Below, piece by piece: positions 23,822 to 30,452 of a stretch of 30,452 bases of DNA. The DNA is from Bacillota bacterium. Lineage in GTDB: Bacteria > Bacillota > Clostridia > Christensenellales > UMGS416. The DNA lies in assembly GCA_023410875.1 (NCBI GenBank), contig JAEYPH010000066.1:1-30452 (forward strand). Direction: 5' to 3'. The notes beneath the pieces are model-generated. The model was not told where the DNA came from. It worked only from the letters and a program-made list of their open reading frames with translations, and searched no databases. Made by a program: the position numbers and the translations under genes. Each line of letters starts with the position of its first letter. The stretch's first letter is position 1.

Positions 23822-24262
23822 CTACTTCCCGGTCCTGACGACGACCTTGCATTTCGTCTGATCCCAAAGCGTGGAGATCACATCGTACTGCGCGTTCTCA
23901 TCCACACCCCGCACCAAACCCTCCATGGCGTCCAGGCAATGGATGTTGCAGGGGCAACCGGCTCCCAGCTTCTTCGCCAGGCCGCACAGCATGCAGCCGG
24001 TGGCCGTGGCCTCAAAGCTTTCCGCGGTCCCCTCTGTATGCCAATTGGCGCAGCCGAACACTTCGGGGAGAACCTCGAACACTTCCACGGGCCTTTGGAT
24101 GCCCAACTGGGCCGCGCGCAGCTTGCCGTTTGCCAGCTGCTCTGTCTTTTTCTCCGCGGTCACCTTTTCCAGAATGCCTTCTTTGTGCAGCCGAAGGGTG
24201 GAATCCGCCAACGCGCCCGCGTAAAACATCTGGAGCAGCTTAAGTTTCTTTTCGGTTTCCAT
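23822..24262 (-). CDS. Conserved Cys-rich clostridial protein of unknown function
   Basis: A 146-residue soluble protein. A helical N-terminal part (KKLKLLQMFYAGALADSTLRLHKEGILEKVTAEKKTEQLANGK) precedes a compact domain with Cys residues in FGCANWHTEG, TGCMLCGLAKKLGAGCPCNIHCLDAMEG and DQTKCKV. Similar proteins are common in Clostridia; I recall them as hypothetical or as distant relatives of L-2-amino-thiazoline-4-carboxylate hydrolase, but I could not test this. The Cys cluster suggests metal or thiol binding. TGGAGAT precedes the ATG. Its promoter is overlaid by two palindromic operators, so expression is probably repressed until an inducer appears. It is a single-gene unit, and no regulator gene is adjacent. 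Confidence 0.8.
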   Translation of the reverse strand: METEKKLKLLQMFYAGALADSTLRLHKEGILEKVTAEKKTEQLANGKLRAAQLGIQRPVEVFEVLPEVFGCANWHTEGTAESFEATATGCMLCGLAKKLGAGCPCNIHCLDAMEGLVRGVDENAQYDVISTLWDQTKCKVVVRTGK

Positions 24263-24297
24263 GTAGCATCTCCATTCTATTTGTCACATAATTATAT

Positions 24298-24326
24298 CTA
24301 ACGTTCGTTATTCTAACGCACGTTAG
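24298..24326. promoter_or_regulatory. Double palindromic operator
   Basis: CTAACGTTCGTTA (24298-24310), TTC, TAACGCACGTTAG (24314-24326). Each half contains a perfect TAACG-N2-CGTTA palindrome, and the two are spaced 15 bp centre to centre. The overall block is also close to an inverted repeat. This size and spacing suit two stacked dimers of a TetR-like repressor. It overlaps the -10 element and spacer of the promoter for the Cys-rich protein. Confidence 0.75.
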
Positions 24327-24338
24327 GCGGGTTGTCAA
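24310..24338 (-). promoter_or_regulatory. Sigma-A promoter of the Cys-rich protein gene
   Basis: On the minus strand TTGACA (24338-24333), 17-nt spacer, TAGAAT (24315-24310): almost consensus. A second -10-like TATAAT lies at 24296-24291 but has no matching -35. The start codon is 47 nt downstream. Confidence 0.8.
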
Positions 24339-24369
24339 TAGGACGAATGTAAAATGAAATGGAGGCGAT

Positions 24370-24526
24370 AGCCAAAATTTCGCGCCTTGCGAGGCGCGAC
24401 CTGCGCACCACCTCGCCGGCATCCAGCCGGCTGAAGCGGTAAAACCGCTTCCGGTGGCGCTAGGCTACAGCGCATCCTGCGCAAGGGCCAAAGGGCTTTC
24501 CGGTCGCCCTTTGGAAACCTTCGGCT
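24370..24526 (+). repeat. Dispersed two-hairpin intergenic repeat, copy C, split by an insertion
   Basis: The left half (24370-24401) has AGCC, AAAATTTC and hairpin I (GCGCC-TTGCGA-GGCGC) followed by GACC. The right half (24490-24526) resumes with AAAGGGC, closes hairpin II with GCCCTTTGG, then AAACCTTCGGCT. Between them are about 88 nt (24402-24489) with three hairpins of their own: GCCGGC-ATCCA-GCCGGC, AAGCGG-TAAAA-CCGCTT and GCGCA-TCC-TGCGC. Outer AGCC/GGCT pairing is kept. Confidence 0.75.
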
Positions 24527-24755
24527 CAAATTCTATGGACGTCTATGACAATACGGCAAAAGCGGCGTGCTCAGTGTGCTACCGACCGACGGTTTACCCG
24601 GCGGGAGGAAACGGATACCGAGTGAGCGACGCTTAAACAAAAACCCGGCCGCAGGCGTCCTTCGTTCCATACGCTGCCGGCACAGGGCGGGCAGCAGAAA
24701 GGCTGCGCGGCGACATGCGCGGCGCGCGGCAAACAAAAGCCAAGAGCAAAGCAAT
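24527..24755. other. Intergenic stretch without recognisable gene
   Basis: A 66-residue open frame (24567-24767) is Arg-rich with no credible ribosome site or homology, so I do not call it. No promoter, RNA or repeat could be supported here. Confidence 0.4.
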
Positions 24756-24780
24756 CGCCCGCGATGAAGCATCGCGGGCG
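24756..24780 (-). terminator. Intrinsic terminator of the BMP lipoprotein gene
   Basis: CGCCCGCGAT (24756-24765) pairs with ATCGCGGGCG (24771-24780). On the minus strand it is followed by the T-rich ATTGCTTTGCTCTTGG. A second stable hairpin, CGGCGGGGG/CCCCCGCCG (24801-24825), lies between it and the stop codon but lacks a T tract. Confidence 0.7.
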
Positions 24781-24836
24781 AACAGGGCAGGGGGTGGTTT
24801 CGGCGGGGGAGAAGTTCCCCCGCCGACCGCAGAGTA

Positions 24837-25979
24837 TTAGCTCGCCGGCTCGATAAGCCCGTCGGCCTTGTCGGCCACGGTGATCTTGCCGTCCTGCAGG
24901 TCTTTAAAGACGGTGGCCACCTTGTCGGAGACTTCCTTGGTCAGGTTGGGGTTCTCCGCGGGGATGCCCACGCCGTTGTTCTTGGCGTTGAAGATCAGCG
25001 TCTGGCCGCCGGGGAACTTGCCTTCCTTGTCCAGCTTGATCATGTCATAGGCCGCCTGGCTGACGCCCTTCATGGCGGAGGTCAGGATGATGGACTTCTT
25101 GTTGGCCTCGTCATAGATGCCGGCGTTGTACTGGTCGCCGTCCACGCCGATGATCCAGGCTTCCTTGCCGGCCTTGGCGCGGGTGATGGCCTCGTTGATG
25201 GCGCCCACGCCCACGCCGCCTGCAGCGCAGAAGATGGCCTTGACGCCCTTGTCAAACATGGCCGCGGCCAGTTGGCTGCCCTTGGCAACATCGCTGAAGG
25301 AGCCGGAGTATACGACGTTCTCGGCGGCCATCTTCACGTTGGTGCCCAGGTTCTTGTTGGCATAAGCCACGCCCTGCTGGAAGCCCCAATTGAACTTCTG
25401 CACGGCGGGAATCTGCATGCCGCCGATGAAGCCGAAGTCGCCTTCCTTGAGCTGCAGTGCCGCGGCCACGCCGGCCACGAAGCCGGACTCATGCTCGGCG
25501 AAGAAGATGGATACCGTGTTGGGGCCGACCTTCTCCACGCGGGTGTCGTCGAACTTGCCGTTGTTGGGCGTGCCGTCGATCAGCACGAACTTGGCGTCCT
25601 TGTACTTGTCCTGGGCGGCCAGAATGGCCGACTCGAACTTGAAGCCGGGGGTCTCGATGAGCCTGAAACCGCTGTCGTAGAGGTTCTGGATCTGGGCCAG
25701 ATAGTCGGCCTCAGAGGGTTCGGCAGGAACAGGCTTTAGATATTTTTTTTCCAGTCCGAACTCGGTGGCAGCCTTTTCGATGCCTCTCCAGGTGCCCTCG
25801 TTGAAGGACTTGTCGTCGATGGTGCCGGCGTCGGTCACCATGCCGACCTTGACGGCATAGGCGCCGGCGGCGGGGCCTTCGCTGGCCACTGGGCTGGCGG
25901 CGGGCGGCTTGGTCTGGCAGCCGACGGCCATCATGGCGACCATCAGCACAGCCAGCACCACGGGGAGCAGCTTCTTCAT
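24837..25979 (-). CDS. BMP family ABC transporter substrate-binding lipoprotein
   Basis: A 380-residue exported lipoprotein. The signal MKKLLPVVLAVLMVAMMA ends at the lipobox AVGC, with Cys21 lipidated, followed by a Pro/Ala/Ser-rich linker. The mature domain has the Bmp/PnrA signatures KVGMVTDAGTIDDKSFNEGTWRGIEKA near the start, FVLIDGTPNN, FFAEHESGFVAGVAAAL, GFIGGMQIPAVQKFNWGFQQG, and AAGGVGVGAINEAI...WIIGVDGDQYN. Characterised relatives bind purine nucleosides for a BmpA-NupABC type importer. The transporter subunits are not adjacent; the neighbouring upstream genes are divergent aminopeptidases. ATG 25979 is chosen over 26036 because a ribosome site (GGAGGA) and the signal peptide start there. 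Confidence 0.93.
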   Translation of the reverse strand: MKKLLPVVLAVLMVAMMAVGCQTKPPAASPVASEGPAAGAYAVKVGMVTDAGTIDDKSFNEGTWRGIEKAATEFGLEKKYLKPVPAEPSEADYLAQIQNLYDSGFRLIETPGFKFESAILAAQDKYKDAKFVLIDGTPNNGKFDDTRVEKVGPNTVSIFFAEHESGFVAGVAAALQLKEGDFGFIGGMQIPAVQKFNWGFQQGVAYANKNLGTNVKMAAENVVYSGSFSDVAKGSQLAAAMFDKGVKAIFCAAGGVGVGAINEAITRAKAGKEAWIIGVDGDQYNAGIYDEANKKSIILTSAMKGVSQAAYDMIKLDKEGKFPGGQTLIFNAKNNGVGIPAENPNLTKEVSDKVATVFKDLQDGKITVADKADGLIEPAS

Positions 25980-26027
25980 TGGTACATTCCTCCAAGCTTT
26001 GTTGGCGCGGTGCGCCACTATGGTTTT

Positions 26028-26056
26028 ATTATACAAAATATGTTAGCCAACCGCAA
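26028..26056 (-). promoter_or_regulatory. Sigma-A-like promoter of the BMP lipoprotein gene
   Basis: On the minus strand TTGCGG (26056-26051), 17-nt spacer, TATAAT (26033-26028), about 48 nt before the start codon. Confidence 0.65.
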
Positions 26057-26185
26057 CCAAAAGCAGCCTGGATTATGGCTATCAGCGGTATAAACTTTAT
26101 CGCATAATTATACAGATTTTGTTTTTTTAACATATTGAAATGAAGGTTTTAACGCGACGCATCGGTGCAGTGGGCCGTGTTGGAA

Positions 26186-26214
26186 TTGCATCGCGGACTT
26201 GCCTCGGGTATAAT
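26186..26214 (+). promoter_or_regulatory. Sigma-A promoter of the first M29 aminopeptidase gene
   Basis: TTGCAT (26186-26191), 17-nt spacer, TATAAT (26209-26214). The start codon is 35 nt downstream, with AAGGAGG between. Confidence 0.75.
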
Positions 26215-26249
26215 GGGGCCACTGGCGATTCCCCGAATAAGGAGGCCCC

Positions 26250-27365
26250 ATGCACGATCCGCGCCTGAAGAGGCTGGCCCATGTTCTGGTGAACGATTCC
26301 TGCCGGGTGCAGCCCGGCGAATGTGTGATGCTGCGGGTGAAGGGCGGCCAGACCGCGTTGGCCTGCGCGCTGGTGGACGCGGTCTATGAAGCCGGCGGTC
26401 ACCCCTTTTTGCGCATGGAGGATTCCGTGGTCATGCGCGCGGTGATCCGCGGGGCCAGCGAGCAGACCATGCGCCTGTGGGAGGCCCAGGACAACGCGCT
26501 CTTTGGCGCCATGCAGGCGTTCATCTCCATAGACGCTTCGCACAACAGCGCCGAGCACAGCGACATCCCGCCGCAGCAGATGCGCCTGTGGAGCAAGCTG
26601 TATTCCCAGACGGTGTACGGCCAGACGGTGACCGAGGGCACCCGCTGGGTGCTGTGCGGGTACCCCACGGCGGCGGCGGCCCAGGCCGCCGGCATGAGCA
26701 CCGAGGCCTTCGAGGATCTGTTCTTTGGCGTGTGCTGCCTGGATTACCGCAAGATGTCCGCCGCCATGGACCCGCTGGCGGACCTGATGGCCGCCACCGA
26801 CCGCGTGCGCATCGCCGGGCCGGGCACGGACCTGATATTCTCCATCCAGGGCCTGCCGGTTATCAAATGCGACGGGCAGAACAACATTCCCGACGGCGAA
26901 ATCTACACCGCCCCGGTGCGGGATTCCGCCAACGGCGAGATCACCTACAACACGCCGTCGCTGTATCACGGCAAGGCTTTTGAGAGCGTGCGCTTCGTGT
27001 TCCGCGACGGTCGCATTGTGGAAGCCACCGGCAGCGACGCCCTTGGCATCAACGAGATACTGGACACCGACGAGGGCGCCCGCTATCTTGGCGAATTCGC
27101 TCTGGGCGTGAACCCCATGCTGACCCGGCCCATGCGCGACACGCTGTTCGACGAGAAGATCGCAGGCAGCTTCCACCTGACGCCGGGCAAGGCCTACGAG
27201 AGCTGCGACAACGGCAACCGCTCGGCCATCCACTGGGACCTGGTTTGCCGCCAGGAGAGCGCCTGCGGCGGCGGCGAGATCTGGTTTGACGATGTGCTTG
27301 TCCGTAAGGATGGCCGCTTCGTGCTGCCGCAGCTTGCCGGACTCAATCCTGAAAACCTAATGTAA
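26250..27365 (+). CDS. M29 family aminopeptidase, paralog 1
   Basis: A 371-residue metallo-aminopeptidase of the AmpS/AmpT/PepS clan, which removes N-terminal residues from peptides in the cytoplasm. The C-terminal catalytic half carries the ligand series expected of M29: Glu217 in NIPDGEIYTAP, Glu282 in LGEFALGVNP, His309 in DEKIAGSFHLTPG, then His328 and Asp330 in RSAIHWDLV. The N-terminal half begins DPRLKRLAHVLVNDSCRVQPGE. NIPDGE replaces the commoner NxPTEE form, so it belongs to a distinct subgroup. The RBS is AAGGAGG. A homologous gene of exactly the same length follows after 101 bp, separated by repeat copy D. Confidence 0.93.
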   Translation: MHDPRLKRLAHVLVNDSCRVQPGECVMLRVKGGQTALACALVDAVYEAGGHPFLRMEDSVVMRAVIRGASEQTMRLWEAQDNALFGAMQAFISIDASHNSAEHSDIPPQQMRLWSKLYSQTVYGQTVTEGTRWVLCGYPTAAAAQAAGMSTEAFEDLFFGVCCLDYRKMSAAMDPLADLMAATDRVRIAGPGTDLIFSIQGLPVIKCDGQNNIPDGEIYTAPVRDSANGEITYNTPSLYHGKAFESVRFVFRDGRIVEATGSDALGINEILDTDEGARYLGEFALGVNPMLTRPMRDTLFDEKIAGSFHLTPGKAYESCDNGNRSAIHWDLVCRQESACGGGEIWFDDVLVRKDGRFVLPQLAGLNPENLM

Positions 27366-27378
27366 CGTCAAAGGGGAA

Positions 27379-27444
27379 GGGGTTTCGCGCCTTCGGGCGC
27401 GACCAAAGGGCTTTCCGGTCGCCCTTTGGAAACCTTCGGACCCC
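27379..27444 (+). repeat. Dispersed two-hairpin intergenic repeat, copy D
   Basis: GGGG, TTTC, hairpin I (GCGCC-TTCG-GGCGC), hairpin II (CCAAAGGGC / GCCCTTTGG), AAACCTTCGGA, CCCC; the outer GGGG and CCCC pair. It fills the space between the two aminopeptidase genes and ends 7 nt before the ribosome-binding site of the second, so as RNA it would lie in the leader or the spacer of the transcript. Confidence 0.88.
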
Positions 27445-27466
27445 ATTCTTGAAGGAGGAACTTGTA

Positions 27467-28582
27467 ATGACCGATCCCCGCCTGGAAACCTTATCCCACA
27501 ACCTTGTCAATTACTCCTGCGCCGTGAAGCCCGGTGAAAACGTGCTCATCGAGATGTTCGGCGACCACCTGGACTTTGTGCGCGCGCTGGTGCGCGAAAC
27601 CGTGAAGGCCGGCGGCCAACCCTTCGTGTGGCTGCGGGACAAGCGCGTGCTGCGCGAGCTCATCGTGGGGCAGAGCGACGACCAACTGAAGACCTGGGCC
27701 GAGAACGACACGGCCCTCATGGAGAAAATGGCGTGCTACATCGGCGTGCGCGGCGGCAACAACGCCACCGAATACGCCGGCGTGCCCCAGGAAAAGATGA
27801 CTCGCTATATGCGCCTTTACAACGAGCCGGTGCACAGCCGCACCCGCGTGCCCAAGACCCGCTGGGTTGTGCTGCGCTACCCCTCGGAGGGCATGGCCCA
27901 ACAGGCGGCCATGAGCACCGACGACTTCGAGCACTATTACTTCAACGTGTGCTGCCTGGATTATAAGAAGATGTCCGCGGCCATGGACGCGCTGGTGGCC
28001 CTGATGGGCCGCACCGACCGCGTGCGCCTGACCGCGCCGGGTACGGATTTGACCTTCTCCATCAAGGGCCTGCCGGTCATCAAGTGCGACGGCAAGCTCA
28101 ACATTCCCGACGGCGAGGTGTTCAGCGCGCCGCTGCGGGGCACCGTCAACGGCACCATCGCCTACAACACGCCCTCGCTGTACAACGGCTTCACCTTCGA
28201 GAACATCCGCTTCACGTTCAAGAACGGTAAGATCATAGAGGCCACCGCCAACGACACCGAGCTTGTGAACAAGATACTGGACACCGACCCCGGCGCGCGC
28301 TACGTGGGCGAGTTCGCCATCGGCGTGAACCCCTATGTGACCAAGCCTATGAAGGACACGCTGTTTGACGAGAAGATTTCCGGCTCCTTCCACTTCACGC
28401 CGGGCAACGCCTACGACGACTGCTTCAACGGCAACCGTTCGGCCATCCACTGGGACCTGGTGCTCATTCAGACGCCTCAGTGGGGCGGCGGCGACATGTA
28501 CTTTGACGACGTGCTGGTGCGTCACGACGGACGCTTTGTGCTGCCGGAGCTGGAGTGTTTGAACCCCGAGAATTTGATGTAG
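27467..28582 (+). CDS. M29 family aminopeptidase, paralog 2
   Basis: A 371-residue paralog of the preceding gene, with the same catalytic series at the same residue positions: Glu217 (NIPDGEVFSAP), VGEFAIGVNP, DEKISGSFHFTPG and NGNRSAIHWDLV. Differences concentrate in the N-terminal half (for example EYAGVPQEKMTRY versus EHSDIPPQQMRLW) and in the last loop (IQTPQWGGGDMYFDDV versus RQESACGGGEIWFDDV), which could change peptide preference. ATG 27467 follows GAAGGAGGA (27451-27459); an upstream TTG at 27449 lies before that site. No separate promoter is obvious, so it is probably cotranscribed with paralog 1. A terminator follows at once. Confidence 0.93.
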   Translation: MTDPRLETLSHNLVNYSCAVKPGENVLIEMFGDHLDFVRALVRETVKAGGQPFVWLRDKRVLRELIVGQSDDQLKTWAENDTALMEKMACYIGVRGGNNATEYAGVPQEKMTRYMRLYNEPVHSRTRVPKTRWVVLRYPSEGMAQQAAMSTDDFEHYYFNVCCLDYKKMSAAMDALVALMGRTDRVRLTAPGTDLTFSIKGLPVIKCDGKLNIPDGEVFSAPLRGTVNGTIAYNTPSLYNGFTFENIRFTFKNGKIIEATANDTELVNKILDTDPGARYVGEFAIGVNPYVTKPMKDTLFDEKISGSFHFTPGNAYDDCFNGNRSAIHWDLVLIQTPQWGGGDMYFDDVLVRHDGRFVLPELECLNPENLM

Positions 28583-28594
28583 CGAACATAAAGC

Positions 28595-28626
28595 AAAGGG
28601 CCGGTGTCGTGCGACGCCGGCCCTTT
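28595..28626. terminator. Bidirectional terminator between convergent genes
   Basis: AAAGGGCCGGTGTCG (28595-28609) pairs with CGACGCCGGCCCTTT (28612-28626) with one G-U pair and a 2-nt centre. The A-run on one side and T-run on the other suit both the aminopeptidase operon and the convergent lipoprotein gene. Confidence 0.88.
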
Positions 28627-28642
28627 ATGTATCATACGGACA

Positions 28643-30220
28643 CTATTCTTCCGAAGTGATGTTCTTCTGCTTGGCCAGGTCGTTGGCCTGCTGGGTCGCG
28701 GCAGCCGCGGCCTGGGTCTGCGCGGCGGTGAAGGCGGCCCAATCGGCCTCCACGTCGGAGGATTCGAACATCAGCCGCACAAGCTCGGCGCGGGCGGCGC
28801 TGTCGTCATAGCCGGCCAGCGCGCCATCCAGCGCCCGCTCGGTGAAAAGCGGCGAGCGCCAGTTGTTGGCCCACCAGTATTCGCCGGTCGTGCGCAGGGA
28901 AAGCCGCTCGAAGCTGTCCTCCGGCATGCCGGGCAGGAAGTCTTGCGCCCAGGTGCCCAGGTGCAGCAGCGGCGCCCAGCCGCCCAGCTTCTGGTTGTAG
29001 GTGGTCGGTTGCCCCTCGCCGTCCTTCAGCTTGGTCGTGGGCACGCCGTCCTGCATCGTATAGTCGGTCTTCTGCTTGCCATAGGTCAGCGCCATGAGGC
29101 CGTCGTCGGTCAGTGTCCAGCCGATCAGGCGCAGGATGCGTTCCAGCTTTTTATTGTCCACGGCGGCGGAGAAGGCCGTGCCCGTGGTGTAGGAGGTGTC
29201 ACGGTTGTAGCTGACGCCATAGGGGCCGATGGGCTGGGGCAGCACCGCCACGGCCTTGGTTAGCTCAATGTCCGATTGGGCCTGCCAGGCGGCGGCCAGA
29301 CGGGCGGCGCCGGCGGGTGTGCCATCCATCACGATCATGCCCACCTTGCTCTGGCAGAACTTGTCGATCATGGCGCTCTCATCCTGCGTGGCGCTTTCGG
29401 GGTCCACGAGACCGCTGCGGCACGCGTTGTTGGCCCACTGCAGCGCTTCCTTGGCCCTTTGGCTTGCCACACCGGGCACCCACTGGCCGCCCTCCAGCAC
29501 GAAGGGGCGCACGCCGAAGGTGTCCAGATACACGGCCATGAGGCCTTCCGGCCCGGCGGTGGACAGAGCAAAGGTGTCGTCCAGCTTGTTCTGGTCGGGG
29601 TCGCTATGGTTGAAGTAGCCCATGAGCTCATAGAAGGTCTGCCAGTCCGAAGCGGAGCCGACCTTGGCCTTGCCGCTCAGGCGGCCCCAGTCGGCGCGGT
29701 AATAGAGCACCTGGGCCGCGCCGCTGCGGTAGTTGTATGCCAGGTTGGGCCGGGGCAGGAAGTACAGTTTGCCGTCCACACTCTCGCCGGCGCGGTAGCG
29801 CCCGGCCAGTGTGTCCACCGCCGGCACGTTCTTCGTGGCAGATTCGGGGATGTCGCGGATGGCCTGCTGGTCGAGCAGCTGCTTGAAGAAGGCCTTGTCG
29901 GCAAAGGCTTCAAAGGTGAAGGCGTCGGGCATGGCGGCGGCGGCCTGGGCCTCGGTCAGCTTGGCCTTGTAATCGGCTTGTGTGACCGGCCAGGGCGTCA
30001 GCGTAATGCCGTACCTCTCGGCGATGGTTGCGGACAGCGCCGCGGCGGGTGTGCCCTCGCCGGCGGGCTGCATGTCCCACAGCGCCAGCGTGACCTCCAA
30101 ACGGTCCTTTTCGCCGAAGGACTGCTGCGGGGCGGGGGAGCCCGTGGGCTTGGGCTTGCCGCAGGCCGCTACCGGCAGCACAATCAGTATCGCTATTAAA
30201 AACAAAACGAATCTCTTCAT
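28643..30220 (-). CDS. Extracellular solute-binding lipoprotein, family 1
   Basis: A 525-residue exported lipoprotein, the size of the long LipO-like sugar or glycan binding proteins of Firmicutes. MKRFVLFLIAILIVLP precedes the lipobox VAAC with Cys20, then a Pro/Ser-rich linker. The mature part begins LEVTLALWDMQPAG and has PDAFTFEAFADKAFFKQLLDQQAIRDI, GKLYFLPRPNL, QVLYYRADWGRLSG, and WQTFYELMGYF, all in the order typical of this family. The C-terminal 40 residues are Ala/Gln-rich and may form a helix. No permease genes are visible; they may lie beyond the window edge or elsewhere. ATG 30220 follows CGGAGGC; the upstream in-frame ATG at 30277 would put 19 residues before the signal peptide. 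Confidence 0.9.
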   Translation of the reverse strand: MKRFVLFLIAILIVLPVAACGKPKPTGSPAPQQSFGEKDRLEVTLALWDMQPAGEGTPAAALSATIAERYGITLTPWPVTQADYKAKLTEAQAAAAMPDAFTFEAFADKAFFKQLLDQQAIRDIPESATKNVPAVDTLAGRYRAGESVDGKLYFLPRPNLAYNYRSGAAQVLYYRADWGRLSGKAKVGSASDWQTFYELMGYFNHSDPDQNKLDDTFALSTAGPEGLMAVYLDTFGVRPFVLEGGQWVPGVASQRAKEALQWANNACRSGLVDPESATQDESAMIDKFCQSKVGMIVMDGTPAGAARLAAAWQAQSDIELTKAVAVLPQPIGPYGVSYNRDTSYTTGTAFSAAVDNKKLERILRLIGWTLTDDGLMALTYGKQKTDYTMQDGVPTTKLKDGEGQPTTYNQKLGGWAPLLHLGTWAQDFLPGMPEDSFERLSLRTTGEYWWANNWRSPLFTERALDGALAGYDDSAARAELVRLMFESSDVEADWAAFTAAQTQAAAAATQQANDLAKQKNITSEE

Positions 30221-30282
30221 CCAGCCTCCGAGTGCGGGAAACCCGCATTTTCGCTTGGGTTGCGTGGGTATATACATAGCTT

Positions 30283-30311
30283 AGTATACCACAAGCGTAT
30301 GGGAGCGTAAA
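30283..30311 (-). promoter_or_regulatory. Sigma-A-like promoter of the solute-binding lipoprotein gene
   Basis: On the minus strand TTTACG (30311-30306), 17-nt spacer, TATACT (30288-30283), about 62 nt before the start codon. The remaining bases to 30452 hold no feature that I can support. Confidence 0.6.
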
Positions 30312-30452
30312 CCTGAGGGATGTGTGGGCTCTACTCCAATTACCGTTGCGAGTTATAGTTTCAACGGGTTAGGGCAACCCAAGGTTAGTTTCGATGCGAT
30401 CAGGTATATCATGCAAATGAATCCATCAATGGTTTTGTACCCTCTGGCCTTC

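Noticed and set aside
24567..24767. Small Arg-rich open frame in the intergenic region
   Set aside because: No ribosome site, biased composition, and it runs into the terminator hairpin of the BMP gene.
11871..27444. CRISPR or terminator explanation for the dispersed repeat
   Set aside because: The copies are kilobases apart, in both orientations, with no spacers between them, and hairpin II is not followed by a T tract.

Overview
The window looks like a chromosomal segment of a GC-rich member of the Firmicutes, most likely class Clostridia. Most genes have strong Shine-Dalgarno sites (AGGAGG type). There are several lipoproteins, a sortase-type surface protein, a one-chain PurL of clostridial type, an EncFtn/encapsulin pair, and many sharp intrinsic terminators and sigma-A-like promoters. 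No phage, transposase, CRISPR array, rRNA or tRNA was found. The lineage is inferred from gene content, not from a marker gene.

Left part (1-8.7 kb): a 2105-residue surface protein is built from about 15 similar beta-sandwich repeats and 5 SpaA/CnaB-like domains, ending in an atypical sorting signal (YQTGS, membrane segment, Arg tail). Two small, nearly duplicate proteins of unknown function follow, each ending in its own terminator. Next comes an encapsulin nanocompartment operon: an encapsulated ferritin with a C-terminal cargo-loading peptide (TVGSL), then the shell protein. This is the most coherent molecular system in the window and probably stores or detoxifies iron.

Middle part (8.7-22 kb): an AT-richer orphan PAS histidine kinase and an ADP-ribosylglycohydrolase-family protein lie on the minus strand. 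A DUF1015 protein, aspartate kinase and an AEC transporter form a plus-strand operon. A RimJ/RimL-type acetyltransferase is divergent from a run of purL, a TIM-barrel sugar isomerase/epimerase-like protein and a substrate-binding lipoprotein.

Right part (22-30.4 kb): a candidate free-standing structured RNA of about 190 nt, 6S-like in layout, sits between a good promoter and an intrinsic terminator. A second, very strong terminator lies 33 nt before rsgA. A Cys-rich protein follows whose promoter carries two tandem TAACG-N2-CGTTA palindromes. Then come a BMP-family lipoprotein, two tandem M29 aminopeptidase paralogs of identical length, and a family 1 solute-binding lipoprotein.

A dispersed intergenic repeat of about 70 nt, made of two hairpins, occurs four times (11.87, 15.66, 24.37 and 27.38 kb). 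The 24.37 kb copy is split by about 88 nt of other hairpin-rich sequence. This repeat family, the RNA candidate, the duplicated small proteins beside the encapsulin operon and the double-palindrome promoter are the best leads for undescribed biology.
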